A program made the position numbers and the translations under genes. DNA of 64,000 bases from Sphingomonas ginsengisoli An et al. 2013 (GTDB taxonomy: Bacteria; Pseudomonadota; Alphaproteobacteria; Sphingomonadales; Sphingomonadaceae), in the NCBI RefSeq assembly GCF_009363895.1, contig NZ_CP045434.1:1860001-1924000 (forward strand), read 5' to 3'. This document shows, one piece after another, positions 43,507 to 53,363 of this stretch. The notes under the pieces were generated by a model. That model did no database searches and was not told the origin of the DNA. It saw only the letters and a list, made by a program, of their open reading frames with translations. Within the stretch, counting starts at the first letter, position 1. The number at the start of each line of letters is the position of its first letter.

Positions 43507-43875
43507 ATGAAGCGCTTACCTTTAGTCATTGCTGCCGCGGCCGTCGCTATGCTTTCGAGCGCGGCAAACGCCCACCCGAAGCTTCTCTCTGCGACGCCGG
43601 CGGCCAACTCGTCAGTCGTGAGACCATCGCACATTGACCTGCGCTTCAGTGAGAAGCTGATGCCGGCGTTTTCCAAGGCTGACCTCGTGATGGCGGCGAT
43701 GCCCGGAATGGCGGCGATGAACATCGCCAGCACGGCCGTCGTTGCTCCTGACGGTCGCAGCCTCGTCATCACCCCGAAAGCACCGCTGCACTCCGGCCGT
43801 TACAATGTGGTCTGGCATGTCGTCTCGACCGATACTCACAAGGTAGCGGGAAATTTTGTTTTTGCGGTGAAGTAG
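43507..43875 (+). CDS. copC: CopC periplasmic copper-binding protein
   Basis: A 122-residue protein. The signal peptide (LPLVIAAAAVAMLSSAANA) is cleaved to leave an N-terminal His (HPKLLSATPA), the Cu(II) ligand of CopC. The domain ends with VWHVVSTDTHKVAGNFVFAV, and a Met-bearing loop (VMAAMPGMAAMN) could bind Cu(I). It is the first gene of a two-gene unit with copD. Confidence 0.9.
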   Translation: MKRLPLVIAAAAVAMLSSAANAHPKLLSATPAANSSVVRPSHIDLRFSEKLMPAFSKADLVMAAMPGMAAMNIASTAVVAPDGRSLVITPKAPLHSGRYNVVWHVVSTDTHKVAGNFVFAVK

Positions 43876-43879
43876 AACA

Positions 43880-44806
43880 ATGGCGGATTGGTCGCTGATT
43901 GCAGTTCGTTTGGCACTCTATGTCGTGCTGTCTGCGATGTTCGGCTTGGCCGCCTTCAGCCTATATGGACTGACCATGCGTGAGCGCGGCGACGCGCTCA
44001 CGCTACGCCCGTGGTTAATCGCAAGCGCTTGCCTAGGCCTCATCCTGTCGATCGCGTGGTTGATACTAATGGCCACATCGATGGCAGGCACATCGCTGTG
44101 GCCGATCGACCAGGAGGCTCTGGGCGCACTGCTGACGGGCTCGGCCATCGGAACGGCGTGGAAGGTGCGGATGGTCGCGCTCGTTGTTGCAACTGCTTGC
44201 GCGGGTGCGAGCCCTAATCGCACCTTACCCCTGATCCTGGTTACGGCGTCGGGCGCTGTCGGCCTTGGGAGTCTGGCTTGGACCGGGCATGGCGCGATGG
44301 ACGAGGGCTCCATCGGCTGGGCTCACCTTGTTGCCGACATCTTCCACCTGCTCGCTTCGGGCACTTGGGTCGGAGCCCTAGTCGGACTGCTCTTGCTGGT
44401 CTCACGTCCCGTAGTCCGGGTAGACGCCTCGCACCTTCGTTTGACCCATCGCGCGCTTCACGGGTTCGGCAGCATCGGAACCATCGTCGTAGGAACGATC
44501 GTCATCTCCGGCCTCGTCAATGGTTGGGTGCTCGTCGGATTAGGTAACATAACGACCCTAACGTCCAACCTTTATGGTCAGCTTTTTGTTCTGAAGCTCG
44601 TGCTGTTCGCGGCCATCCTTGGCTTGGCTTCGCTGAACCGTTTCCGTCTGACGCCGGCCTTCGAACAGTCGATCGCAGCCGAGAATCACCGCGGAGCACT
44701 CGGTGCACTGCGCACAAGCTTGCTCGTGGAAACCGGCTGCGTCGTTGGCATACTCGGGCTGGTGGCCTGGTTAGGAACCCTGTCTCCCTCGGCTTCGGCA
44801 ATGTGA
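43880..44806 (+). CDS. copD: CopD inner membrane copper protein
   Basis: A 308-residue membrane protein with about eight helices. It starts 4 nt after the copC stop. CopD landmarks include GHGAMDEGSIGWAHLVADIFHLLASGTW with conserved His and Trp, and LYGQLFVLKLVLFAAILGLASLNRFRLTP near the end. CopC and CopD are thought to pass copper across the inner membrane or to cytochrome assembly. Confidence 0.9.
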   Translation: MADWSLIAVRLALYVVLSAMFGLAAFSLYGLTMRERGDALTLRPWLIASACLGLILSIAWLILMATSMAGTSLWPIDQEALGALLTGSAIGTAWKVRMVALVVATACAGASPNRTLPLILVTASGAVGLGSLAWTGHGAMDEGSIGWAHLVADIFHLLASGTWVGALVGLLLLVSRPVVRVDASHLRLTHRALHGFGSIGTIVVGTIVISGLVNGWVLVGLGNITTLTSNLYGQLFVLKLVLFAAILGLASLNRFRLTPAFEQSIAAENHRGALGALRTSLLVETGCVVGILGLVAWLGTLSPSASAM

Positions 44807-44857
44807 GGCGCATGAATTCCTGACGCCTGAATCGCCGATCGCCGGGCGCATTAGCGA

Positions 44858-44885
44858 GGTGCGGGCAGTTGTAGGTGCCCGCACC
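44858..44885. terminator. Hairpin between convergent copD and csp genes
   Basis: GGTGCGGGCA (44,858-44,867) and TGCCCGCACC (44,876-44,885) form a perfect 10-bp stem with an 8-nt loop, in the gap between convergent genes. No T tract follows in either direction, so termination is likely but not certain. Confidence 0.55.
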
Positions 44886-44891
44886 GTCTTC

Positions 44892-45224
44892 TCAAGCGGC
44901 CATTTTCTCGCATTCCTTGGCGCAGCGGTTACAAGCGGCGGCACACTCTTCCATCCCATCGAGCGCCTCACAGCTCGTCGCGCACGCCCGGCAAATCTCA
45001 GCGCACTCGCGGCAGATATGCTGATGGTGCTCGGACCCGCGCGCCATGAAGTCGATCGTGACTGCGCAAATCTGGGCGCAATCCATCATGATCTTCATAT
45101 GCTGCGGCTGGGCGTGACGTCCGCCCGCTTCTAGGCAGTGATTCATCGCCATGTTGAGGCAGGTCACATGGCAATCATGGCAGGCGTCCATGCAAGCCTT
45201 CATTGCGGGGTCCATCTGATGCAT
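44892..45224 (-). CDS. Cys-rich four-helix copper storage protein (Csp/DUF326)
   Basis: A 110-residue protein with 16 Cys arranged in CxxxC and CxxC steps along predicted helices (CMDACHDCHVTC, CAQIC, CRECAEICRACATSC, CNRCAKEC). This is the pattern of Csp copper-storage bundles, which line the core with Cu(I)-thiolate sites. No signal peptide is seen, so it is probably cytosolic like Csp3. The ATG at 45,224 has GGAGAAC upstream; an earlier ATG at 45,257 would sit almost on the transcription start. Confidence 0.85.
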   Translation of the reverse strand: MHQMDPAMKACMDACHDCHVTCLNMAMNHCLEAGGRHAQPQHMKIMMDCAQICAVTIDFMARGSEHHQHICRECAEICRACATSCEALDGMEECAAACNRCAKECEKMAA

Positions 45225-45259
45225 CGGTCGTTCTCCGTGTGAAACCCCGCCCATCATCA

Positions 45260-45289
45260 GCTACGCGCCGGCGCGCGCCATCCCTTTCC
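45260..45289 (-). promoter_or_regulatory. ECF-type promoter of the Csp gene
   Basis: On the minus strand GGAAAGGG, a 15-nt spacer, then GCGTAGC, ending about 36 bp before the ATG at 45,224. Confidence 0.65.
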
Positions 45290-45316
45290 GAAATTACTGG
45301 CCGGCTCCTCGCCTGG

Positions 45317-46204
45317 CTACATCGTCCATCGGCCGAATAGCGTGGCAATCACATTTCCGCCCGCGAGCATCATGAGGGTTAAAACCGTCATCGCAGCAAT
45401 CTGAGCGTTGGTCACGCCCGCGTTCAATGCCATGCCTTCCGTGTTCTCCGCCATGTCGTGGGTCATCCCAGGCATCGCCGGCGGTGGCCGCTCGGCCGAG
45501 ACATCGTGCCCACCTTGGCCAAGCGCGCGCTCCGTTCCCATCCCATGCTTCAATCGGACACCGACAAGCCATAAGTTGATCGGATAGGCCGTAGCGAAGC
45601 CGACCAGAGTGGCCAGCGACATCACGCCCCAAAACCGGAGCGAGCTGGCGTGCATCGCTGCCATGTCCCTGCTCATCAACAGCACCATCGTTGGGATCAT
45701 GCCGGCCATCACGGCGTTCATGGAAAGCCATTCGGGAACGAAGGACATTCGAAGCGCCCGGATGTAGGAGCCCCCCGCCATGTCGCGCATGAACAGGGCT
45801 TGGAAGATGAACAGGCCGAAGCCAAACCCGAAGACATATTCGGCCGTGACATCTAACCACATCGGCAATCCGAGCGCCGTGGTGATTGCCGCTGCGACAA
45901 TGACCCCGGTCGCGTCACCAGCCATGCAATGAATGGACGACCCGAATGCCTGCTTCCAAAGTGGGCGGATGAAGTCCTCGTGGCGCTGGTTTGGCGGTTC
46001 CTGACAGGACAGGACATAAGCGGCAGCCATGATGGGCCCGCCGTAAAGGGTCACCAGCAGCCAGCCCCATTTCATCACCTTCATTTCGGGATTGCGGGTG
46101 AACGCGTCCCAAGCGACGTAGCCGACCGATAGAGCGGTCAACACAAACCACCCGATCAAAAGCGGATCAAGCCACGAATCCGGCGAAGGCATCGTCATCG
46201 TCAT
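45317..46204 (-). CDS. DUF4396 membrane protein
   Basis: A 295-residue protein with about seven helices. The family core is SIHCMAGDATGVIVAAAI and EYVFGFGFGLFIFQALFMRD, followed by WLSMNAVMAGMIPTM. A loop near residue 215 is His/Met-bearing (PPAMPGMTHDMAENTEGMA). DUF4396 members cluster with copper genes but have no proven function. An ECF-type promoter 24-52 bp upstream places it in the copper regulon. Confidence 0.8.
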   Translation of the reverse strand: MTMTMPSPDSWLDPLLIGWFVLTALSVGYVAWDAFTRNPEMKVMKWGWLLVTLYGGPIMAAAYVLSCQEPPNQRHEDFIRPLWKQAFGSSIHCMAGDATGVIVAAAITTALGLPMWLDVTAEYVFGFGFGLFIFQALFMRDMAGGSYIRALRMSFVPEWLSMNAVMAGMIPTMVLLMSRDMAAMHASSLRFWGVMSLATLVGFATAYPINLWLVGVRLKHGMGTERALGQGGHDVSAERPPPAMPGMTHDMAENTEGMALNAGVTNAQIAAMTVLTLMMLAGGNVIATLFGRWTM

Positions 46205-46227
46205 CGTTACGCACCCCTTTGAAGAAG

Positions 46228-46256
46228 GATACGCGGGGTTCGGCCTGAGCCCTCGC
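46228..46256 (-). promoter_or_regulatory. ECF-type promoter of the DUF4396 gene
   Basis: On the minus strand GCGAGGG, a 15-nt spacer, then GCGTATC, 24 bp before the ATG at 46,204. It belongs to the six-promoter set. Confidence 0.7.
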
Positions 46257-46266
46257 CAACGGCGAC

Positions 46267-47580
46267 CTAGGTTAGCTTGCTCGCAATGGCTTTGATCGCC
46301 TTCAACCCCGATCCGAAACGAGCAATGGCTTCGCGGTTCTTTTCCAATTCGCTGTACGGCAGATAGGCGATGTTGAGGTCAGCGATTCGACTGAATGCCG
46401 GTCGCCGCAGCTGAGCGCGAACATCGCTCTCGCGCGCGTCGGGCGCGACAAGGAACATGCCGGCTGCAGCATGAATCTCGCCGCCACTAAGTGCCAGATC
46501 GAGCATCCGCACGATCCCTGAGTAGATGGAGGTCGAATGCTCCACTTCGAAAGCGGCGGTCACATGCTCGCCGCCCTTCTCCAACCAGAGCACGTCGATC
46601 AGACGGATTGAATCTGCGCCGCTCGAAGTCGCGATCGAGTCCGGGAGCCGTTCTAGACAGCCGTGCCCAAGCGCCAAGTCATTCAAGAGTCGGCTTCGGT
46701 CGTTGGAAGCGATCCAAACATCATAGCCGAGTGCCAGGCCAAGATCACGCAACCAGCCCTGAAGCTCGGTGTGGGTACGCTCGTTCTCGCCGTCCTGCTT
46801 TGCGGCTTTGCTGAGCGTGCGTGCTTCCTCGCGGGCGGTTTCCAGTCGCGAGGCCCAATCGTTGAGCGCCCTGCAGTCCGGCTCCAGGGGCGGGGCTGGA
46901 TAGCGGCCTGACCCGATGTCGAACATCAAACCGCCGATCGCGCCCAGGTCGTTTGACAGAAGATCACGATATCGGTCGTTGAGGTCGAGGATCCCGGTTC
47001 GCATGGCAAGAAAGTGTTCCCAGCTTCCCAGCTTCACCTTCGCGCCAGTGAGTGCATTGTATCCGTTCACGATTGCAGTGTTGAAAGGCGGCACCAGGGT
47101 TGGGTGAAGAAAGTAGAGCAGGTTAGCGACCGCCGGCCCCAGCCCCTTGATCTTTAAGCGGTCGATGGTGTGAATATGGCTAATAATCTCCTCCGCCGTG
47201 TCGCAGCAGGAGCAGGCATCGAGCAGCCGGCCGAAAGCCCGTTGATTATCCGGGCTTTCGTAAATGTCAGGAATTCGGAGCTTGGGTTTCCACAAGAAGG
47301 CGTGGTCGGCACCTTTAAAGATCTGGCGTTGCTCGGCGACCGAGTGGACAACGGTTTCTAAAGACGATCCGCGGTACGCGACCCCGAAGGCACCTCGCTC
47401 GATTTCGCCAACGACTTGACTGATGCCTCGCCGGATAGAGCGGAAGTTCTTTAGCCGCTCATCCCACAAGAACCAGCTTCGATAGGTTGCCCCCGGATCG
47501 TCGCGCCAGTTCGCGATTAGCCGACGAATAAAGAATTCGTGATCACCGCTTGGCTTTGGCTGTTCAAGTTGCGCAGCCAT
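46267..47580 (-). CDS. HhH-like/PD-(D/E)XK-like nuclease, putative
   Basis: A 437-residue soluble protein. About residues 145-180 contain LKIKGLGPAVANLLYFLHP, a helix-hairpin-helix with a GxGP turn as in DNA glycosylases. The C-terminal third has IDVLWLEKGGE and then TAAFEVEHSTSIYSGIVRM, resembling the catalytic strand of some restriction-endonuclease-like proteins (D...ExE). GGGAGGCC precedes the ATG. It lies among copper genes but has no metal motif. It is probably a defence or repair enzyme passenger; no methyltransferase is adjacent. Confidence 0.6.
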   Translation of the reverse strand: MAAQLEQPKPSGDHEFFIRRLIANWRDDPGATYRSWFLWDERLKNFRSIRRGISQVVGEIERGAFGVAYRGSSLETVVHSVAEQRQIFKGADHAFLWKPKLRIPDIYESPDNQRAFGRLLDACSCCDTAEEIISHIHTIDRLKIKGLGPAVANLLYFLHPTLVPPFNTAIVNGYNALTGAKVKLGSWEHFLAMRTGILDLNDRYRDLLSNDLGAIGGLMFDIGSGRYPAPPLEPDCRALNDWASRLETAREEARTLSKAAKQDGENERTHTELQGWLRDLGLALGYDVWIASNDRSRLLNDLALGHGCLERLPDSIATSSGADSIRLIDVLWLEKGGEHVTAAFEVEHSTSIYSGIVRMLDLALSGGEIHAAAGMFLVAPDARESDVRAQLRRPAFSRIADLNIAYLPYSELEKNREAIARFGSGLKAIKAIASKLT

Positions 47581-47655
47581 CCCGGCCTCCCCTCCCCGAG
47601 TGCAAGCCTTTGGCTCTAGCGAGCCCCGTCGGGGCCGTCGACTTTACTCATGCGT

Positions 47656-47684
47656 TCGAGGGAAAAGAGGCCCTCGTGCGTAGC
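47656..47684 (+). promoter_or_regulatory. ECF-type promoter of the Cu P-type ATPase gene
   Basis: TCGAGGG (47,656-47,662), a 15-nt spacer, GCGTAGC (47,678-47,684), 55 bp before the ATG at 47,740. It rules out an ATG at 47,650 as the start. Confidence 0.7.
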
Positions 47685-47739
47685 ACAAGTAGGATTGGCG
47701 GATCAGGTGTCGGTCTTCTTGAGTCCAGGGAGTTTTCGC

Positions 47740-50343
47740 ATGAACGACGGGCATCCCCAGTCTCCGCCAGAAGGCCATGGCTGCTGCGAGGGCTCCGTCC
47801 CGCAGCCGCGGGACGCCGAACGCCAGCCGGCTGAGGTAGGGTGCTGCTCACGGAATAGTGCGTCAGCTGGCGTGCAAGCCGTCACGGACCCCGTGTGCGG
47901 GATGAAGGCCGATCCGGCAACTAGTGCGCACCATGCCGAACACGCCGGTCATAGCTTTCATTTTTGCAGTGCGGGGTGCCGAGCCAAGTTTGTCTCCGAC
48001 CCCGAGGCGTATCTCCGTGATGATGGGCAAATCGATCAGGCACAGGGTGCGGCTATGAAAACGGTCACTGACGCCGTGTGCGGCATGACCGTTGATCCGG
48101 AAGCGACGCCGCACCATTCAGAGCACGCTGGGCAAGCTTATCACTTTTGCAGCGCCGGGTGCCGGACCAAGTTCGTCGCCCAGCCTGACGCGTATCTGGG
48201 TGGACAGCCGCGCCCGGAACCGAAAGCGACGCCGGGCGCGATGTGGACGTGTCCGATGCATCCCGAGATTCGCCAGGAAGGGCCCGGGACCTGCCCGATC
48301 TGCGGCATGGCGCTCGAACCCGAAGAGCCGTCGCTCGACGATGCGCCCAACCCCGAGCTGGTCGACTTCACCCGTCGGTTCTGGATTGCCACAGCGCTAA
48401 CCATCCCGCTGCTCGCCGTATCCATGTTTGCCGAACTGCTTGGCTACGAACTGGTCAGTTCCGCTGCCTCGCCGTGGGTTCAACTCGCGCTCGCCGGGCC
48501 AGTGGTGCTGTGGGCCGGTGCGCCGTTCTTCGTGCGAGGATGGCGATCAATCGTCACGCGGCATCTGAATATGTTCACGCTGATTTCGATCGGGGTTGGT
48601 GCTGCGTTCCTATACAGCTTGTTCGCAACGGTAGCTCCTGGGACCTTTCCTTCGACGTTCCGGATGGGCGCAGTCGTTCCGGTTTATTACGAGGCCGCAG
48701 CCGTCGTCGTGACGCTGGTGCTGCTCGGGCAGGTGCTCGAATTGCGCGCTAGGGCGGCGACTGGTCGTGCGATCCGAGCGCTGATGGATCTCGCGCCCAA
48801 GCTTGCGCGTCGGCTGCGGGCTGACGGGTGGGAGGAGGAAGTCAGCCTTGCCGAAGTGGCGGCCGGCGATCGGCTGCGAGTGCGTCCCGGCGAGGCGGTG
48901 CCGGTCGATGGAGTGGTGGTCGACGGCCGCAGTTCGGTCGATGAGTCCATGTTGACCGGTGAGCCCGTTCCAGTGCTCAAAGAATTGGGCGCGGAGGTCA
49001 CGGGCGGAACAGTCAACGGCACGGGAAGCCTTGTCATGGAAGCCCGGGCGGTCGGCTCGAATACGATGCTCGCACGGATCGTCCGGATGGTCGCCGAAGC
49101 GCAGCGCAGCCGCGCACCTATCCAAGCGGTCGCAGATAGAGTCTCCGGCTGGTTCGTGCCGCTGGTGGTGCTGATCTCGGTTGCAACATTTGTGGTCTGG
49201 TCAGTGTTCGGTCCTGAGCCCCGCATGGGCCACGCTCTCCTGAACGCGATCGCAGTGCTGGTAATCGCCTGCCCTTGCGCGCTCGGGCTCGCCACGCCCA
49301 TGTCTATCATGGTCGGCACCGGCCGTGGAGCGCATGCCGGTGTGCTGGTCAAGAATGCGGAAGCCCTGCAGGCTTTTGAGAAGGTCGATACGTTGGTCAT
49401 CGACAAGACGGGCACGCTAACCGAAGGCAAGCCTAAGCTGCTGGACATCGAGGCCTTGGGCGGCATCGAGCAAGACGAGTTGCTTGCACTTGCCGCCGCC
49501 GTTGAAGGCCAGTCCGAGCATCCGCTCGCTCATGCGATTGTCACGGCTGCCAAGGACAAGGGCCTGGTGATCGGCCGGGTCGAGGAGTTCGCCTCCCACA
49601 CCGGCCTCGGCGTCAGCGCCAAGGTAGCCGGCCAGGAAGTCGTAATTGGCAATGCGGCCCAGATGAAAAGGGTCGGGATTGATCCTTCCTTCATCCACAG
49701 CGCGGCTGATCGTCACCGGCGCGATGGCGCTGGCGTCATGCTGGTCGCGGTCGACGGTAAGCTGGCAGGACTGCTGGCGGTCGCCGATCCGGTGCGATCC
49801 ACGGCGGCGGAGGCTATCGCGACGCTCCGACGCGAGGGCCTGAGTGTCATCATGCTCACCGGGGACAATGAAGCTACGGCCGATGCAGTCGCGCGCGCGG
49901 TGGGCGGCCTAGACGATGTGCGCGCGGACTTGCGGCCCGAAGACAAAGCTCGGATCATCGCTGAGCTGAAGGCGAGCGGCGCTCGCGTGGCGATGGCCGG
50001 GGACGGAATCAACGACGCCCCGGCCCTGGCGATTGCGGATGTCGGCTTGGCGATGGGAACGGGGACCGATGTCGCGATTGAAAGCGCCGGCATAACCCTC
50101 ACGCGTGGCGACCTCTCCGCAATCGTCCGCGCCCGCCGACTTGCTCAAGCTACTATGCGGAACATTCGTCAAAACCTGCTCTTCTCGTTCTTGTTCAACG
50201 GAATCGGCGTGCCCGTGGCGGCGGGTGTGCTTTACCCAGTTGCAGGCATCCTGCTCTCCCCCATGCTCGCTGGCGCGGCCATGGCGCTGTCTTCTTTCAC
50301 AGTTGTGCTGAACGCCCTGCGATTGAATAGCGTCAGATTGTGA
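47740..50343 (+). CDS. Cu(I)-translocating P1B-type ATPase with two YHS domains
   Basis: An 867-residue pump. The N-terminus carries two YHS-type metal domains (DPVCGM...HFCSAGC and DAVCGM...HFCSAGC) and a [22 protein letters not shown] heavy-metal-binding segment. Pump motifs are complete: [20 protein letters not shown] (the CPC site of Cu/Ag ATPases), [20 protein letters not shown] and GDGINDAPA. The ATG at 47,740 has GGGAG upstream. It exports cytoplasmic Cu(I) to the periplasm, feeding CopA and CusCBA. Confidence 0.93.
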   Translation: MNDGHPQSPPEGHGCCEGSVPQPRDAERQPAEVGCCSRNSASAGVQAVTDPVCGMKADPATSAHHAEHAGHSFHFCSAGCRAKFVSDPEAYLRDDGQIDQAQGAAMKTVTDAVCGMTVDPEATPHHSEHAGQAYHFCSAGCRTKFVAQPDAYLGGQPRPEPKATPGAMWTCPMHPEIRQEGPGTCPICGMALEPEEPSLDDAPNPELVDFTRRFWIATALTIPLLAVSMFAELLGYELVSSAASPWVQLALAGPVVLWAGAPFFVRGWRSIVTRHLNMFTLISIGVGAAFLYSLFATVAPGTFPSTFRMGAVVPVYYEAAAVVVTLVLLGQVLELRARAATGRAIRALMDLAPKLARRLRADGWEEEVSLAEVAAGDRLRVRPGEAVPVDGVVVDGRSSVDESMLTGEPVPVLKELGAEVTGGTVNGTGSLVMEARAVGSNTMLARIVRMVAEAQRSRAPIQAVADRVSGWFVPLVVLISVATFVVWSVFGPEPRMGHALLNAIAVLVIACPCALGLATPMSIMVGTGRGAHAGVLVKNAEALQAFEKVDTLVIDKTGTLTEGKPKLLDIEALGGIEQDELLALAAAVEGQSEHPLAHAIVTAAKDKGLVIGRVEEFASHTGLGVSAKVAGQEVVIGNAAQMKRVGIDPSFIHSAADRHRRDGAGVMLVAVDGKLAGLLAVADPVRSTAAEAIATLRREGLSVIMLTGDNEATADAVARAVGGLDDVRADLRPEDKARIIAELKASGARVAMAGDGINDAPALAIADVGLAMGTGTDVAIESAGITLTRGDLSAIVRARRLAQATMRNIRQNLLFSFLFNGIGVPVAAGVLYPVAGILLSPMLAGAAMALSSFTVVLNALRLNSVRL

Positions 50344-50446
50344 ACGGCGATATTCTGGGAAAGCGGACGTGCTGTCCGCATCCAGCCCGGTCGACAAATA
50401 TTATCGGTAACGGTTCTGCGTCTTCGAACGTATAAGGTTGCCCTCG

Positions 50447-50782
50447 ATGAAGACGTTCCTCGCCATCTTTTTGATGCTATTCGCCGCGACCGCGGCATTT
50501 CCGGCCCCGACTGCGCACAGCAGCTGCGAGATGACGACGGGCAAGATGCACGGCATGACGATGGCGCCGGAGAGCTCGCATCCCGATGGGTCTTGTTGTG
50601 ATTCGAACAAGGATTGCGCACAGGCTTGCGACATGGTTTGCGCACCTACGGCGGTGGCCCCCATGATGGCAGGCGTGGAACCGACGCGCTCTTTGCGCCT
50701 GGTGGCCGTCGCAAGTCGCCAGCCTCAGCTCACCTCGTTGATTTTCACGACGACAGACCCGCCTCCGAAGACTGTCGGCTAA
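50447..50782 (+). CDS. Small exported Cys/Met-rich protein heading the cus operon
   Basis: A 111-residue protein. A signal peptide (FLAIFLMLFAATAAFPAPTA) precedes a segment with CEMTTGKMHGMTM, CCDSNKDCAQACDMVC, the likely Cu(I) or Ag(I) ligands. The tail is unremarkable. It lies 95 bp before the outer membrane factor and resembles small periplasmic metal proteins at the head of cus or czc operons, but no family name applies. Confidence 0.65.
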   Translation: MKTFLAIFLMLFAATAAFPAPTAHSSCEMTTGKMHGMTMAPESSHPDGSCCDSNKDCAQACDMVCAPTAVAPMMAGVEPTRSLRLVAVASRQPQLTSLIFTTTDPPPKTVG

Positions 50783-50877
50783 AGCAGCCCCTAAGGCTGC
50801 CCTGAAGCGGCTCGCTCTTATGGGCGAGTTCCGGACGTTCCCGGCGCTGTGCGCCTGGGCGATAAAAGGGTCATACC

Positions 50878-52140
50878 ATGCTTTTCAGTCTAACTGACGT
50901 ACCGTCGGTGCGCTTTCGCGGCGTCCTGGCATTGGCCGCCATCCTCCTGTCGGGCGCAGCTCAAGGGCGACCGATGACGTTCGACGATGCGCTTAGACAG
51001 GCGCGCGGCGACGCGCCCTCGCTTCGGGCCAGATCGCTCGAGATTGATGCGGCGCGTCTACGACGCGACGCTACCGGGCGCCTGCCCGATCCAAAGTTGC
51101 GACTAGAAGAGGATAGTTTTCCGATCTCGGGGCCGTTGGCATTCAAACCCTCACGCGACGACTTCAACTGGTTCAGTGTCGGCGTCTCGCAGGACATTTT
51201 GAACGCCGCCAAGCGCCACGCCCAGCAGCAGCGAGCCGGAGCCGAGATCACGGTCGCAACGGCTCAAGCGACGGCCGAGACGCGCACTGTGGAGGTCCAA
51301 ACCGCGCTTGCGTGGATTACCGTCGCTTTCGCCCAGAAAAGGGTCGCCGCGCTCGACTCGGTTAGGCGGCGGCTCGACCGGCTGGTCGGCACGACGCCGA
51401 GCGCGGTCGCGGCGGGCAACGCGCGACCAGCGCAGGTGTTGGCGGGGCGCCAGGCACTCGCCGCGCTCGATGATCGCCGGGATGAGCTAATCTCGGCTTT
51501 GGCGAAGGCTCGTGCTGTCCTTACACGGTGGACCGGCGATCCCGATCCGGCGATCGCCGGGCCCGTACCGAACTTCGAGGTCGATGCCGCGCGCCTTGAG
51601 GCCGCGCTGGACGGAAATCCCGCACTGGCGACTGTCGCCGCCAAGGTCACTCAGTCGCTAGCGGAGGTCCGGGTCGCGGAAGCGGAGCGGCGCCCGGACT
51701 TCAGCGTCGATGTCAGCTATCAGCGCCGCGACCCACGCTTTGGCGACTATGTCTCGGCCGGGGTAACGATCGGCCTTCCGCTTTTCCAGAAGCACCGTCA
51801 GGCGCCCCTCATCGCCGCGCGTCAGGCCGATGCCGCACGGGTGCTCGCCGAGCAGGAGGCCGCGCGGCGCGCGCTCCGCGCCGAGCTCGACGCCGGACTG
51901 GCCGAACACGCCGCTCACCACGCCCGGCTGGAGCGTGCCCTCCGGACCATCGAGCCACTCGCCCGCGAGCGGGTCGACCTGGAGACGGCCAGCTATTCAG
52001 CTGGACGGGCCGGGCTGATCGACATTGTCGATGCCCACAGCGCGCTGGCCAACGCGATGCTCGACACGCTCGACCGAGAGGCCGACGTCGCTCTCGAAGC
52101 AGCGCGGATCAATCTCACCTATCGGAGCGCGGCACGATGA
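50878..52140 (+). CDS. cusC: CusC-type outer membrane factor
   Basis: A 420-residue TolC-family protein with a signal peptide (VLALAAILLSGAAQG). Typical landmarks are FDDALRQARGDAPSLRA near the N-terminus, GRLPDPKLRLEEDSFPISG and AGRAGLIDIVDAHSALANA. It overlaps the adaptor gene by 4 nt (ATGA). It forms the exit channel for the Cu/Ag RND pump. Confidence 0.9.
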   Translation: MLFSLTDVPSVRFRGVLALAAILLSGAAQGRPMTFDDALRQARGDAPSLRARSLEIDAARLRRDATGRLPDPKLRLEEDSFPISGPLAFKPSRDDFNWFSVGVSQDILNAAKRHAQQQRAGAEITVATAQATAETRTVEVQTALAWITVAFAQKRVAALDSVRRRLDRLVGTTPSAVAAGNARPAQVLAGRQALAALDDRRDELISALAKARAVLTRWTGDPDPAIAGPVPNFEVDAARLEAALDGNPALATVAAKVTQSLAEVRVAEAERRPDFSVDVSYQRRDPRFGDYVSAGVTIGLPLFQKHRQAPLIAARQADAARVLAEQEAARRALRAELDAGLAEHAAHHARLERALRTIEPLARERVDLETASYSAGRAGLIDIVDAHSALANAMLDTLDREADVALEAARINLTYRSAAR

Positions 52141-53363
52141 CCTCAGTCTTCCGCACACCCCCGGGCCGCGCCGCGATCCTCGCAGTGGTCGCCAGCGGTG
52201 CGATCGGCTTCGGCATCGCTCGCTGGACCGCACCTGCTGCTCAAACGGAGACCGGTGCCTCTGCTTCCGAAAGCAAGAAGAAGGTCCTCTATTACTACGA
52301 TCCGATGGTGCCGCGGGAGCACTATAGCAGTGCAGATGCACTCTCATCCATGGGGATGAAGGCGTTCAAACCCAGATATGCGGACGAAACCGACGCAGTC
52401 GCCGGGCCGCCATCGGTAACGGTCGATCCGGGCGCTCAACAGAATCTCGGGATCAGGGTCGCGACCGCGACGACCGGCACGCTTGCTGGCGCGCTCGACG
52501 TCACTGGCACGGTCGACTTCAACCAGCGCGATGTTGCTATAGTGCAGGCGCGATCTACGGGCTTCGTCGAGCGGGTCTATCGCCGGGCGCCGGGCGACGT
52601 GATCCCAGCCGGCGCACCGATCGCCGATCTGCTGGTGCCCGAGTGGGGCGGCGCGGAAACCGAGTACAGCGCCGTGCGCCGCACCGGCGATCGCGCCCTG
52701 ATCGCCGCAGCAGGCCAGCGGTTACGGCTGCTCGGGGTTTCAGCCGGCCAGACGGGGCGGCGCGGAGTGGTAACCGTCCGAAGCCCGATCAGCGGTGTGA
52801 TTCAGACGCTCGATGCTCGAGCCGGGGTGACGCTCGCGCAAGGCCAGACGCTCGCCCAGATCAACGGACTTGGCACCGTGTGGCTCAACGCGGCGATCCC
52901 GGAGGCACAGGCTGGTCAGGTACGTGTCGGTCAGTCAGTTACCGCCGATTTGACCGCCTTTCCAGGTGAGCCTTCCGGGGGGCGCATCGTTGCGGTTCTG
53001 CCGACAGCCTCGACTGAGAGCCGGACGCTCACCGTCAGGGTCGAGTTGCCAAATCACGGCACGCGGCTGCGGCCGGGCATGTTCGCGACCGTCCACCTCA
53101 CGAACGAGGCGCGGTCGGCCCTGCTCGTGCCGAGTGAAGCGGTCATCCGCACGGGCAAGCGAACCCTTGTGATGCTTGCTGAACGGAAGGGCCATTATCG
53201 CCCGGCGGAGGTGCGCGTCGGCCGGGATGTCGGCGGTCAGACAGAAGTCCTCGCCGGGCTTAGCCCGGGTGAGAAAGTGGTCGCGTCGGGTCAGTTCCTG
53301 CTCGACTCCGAGGCAAGCCTTAGCGGTATTCCGGCGCGGCCAATCGGGGGCGGCACCAAGTGA
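52137..53363 (+). CDS. cusB: CusB-type periplasmic adaptor with metal-binding segment
   Basis: A 408-residue HlyD-family protein. After a membrane anchor ([17 protein letters not shown]) comes [17 protein letters not shown], the YHS/heavy-metal-binding-like segment typical of CusB-type proteins. The barrel-sandwich ([20 protein letters not shown]), lipoyl and beta-barrel parts follow, ending with [18 protein letters not shown]. Overlaps of 4 nt on both sides fix its place in cusCBA. Confidence 0.9.
   Translation: MTSVFRTPPGRAAILAVVASGAIGFGIARWTAPAAQTETGASASESKKKVLYYYDPMVPREHYSSADALSSMGMKAFKPRYADETDAVAGPPSVTVDPGAQQNLGIRVATATTGTLAGALDVTGTVDFNQRDVAIVQARSTGFVERVYRRAPGDVIPAGAPIADLLVPEWGGAETEYSAVRRTGDRALIAAAGQRLRLLGVSAGQTGRRGVVTVRSPISGVIQTLDARAGVTLAQGQTLAQINGLGTVWLNAAIPEAQAGQVRVGQSVTADLTAFPGEPSGGRIVAVLPTASTESRTLTVRVELPNHGTRLRPGMFATVHLTNEARSALLVPSEAVIRTGKRTLVMLAERKGHYRPAEVRVGRDVGGQTEVLAGLSPGEKVVASGQFLLDSEASLSGIPARPIGGGTK

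Noticed and set aside
50361..50381. GCGGAC...GTCCGC hairpin after the Cu-ATPase gene as a terminator
   Set aside because: Only a 6-bp stem without a T tract; too weak to call.
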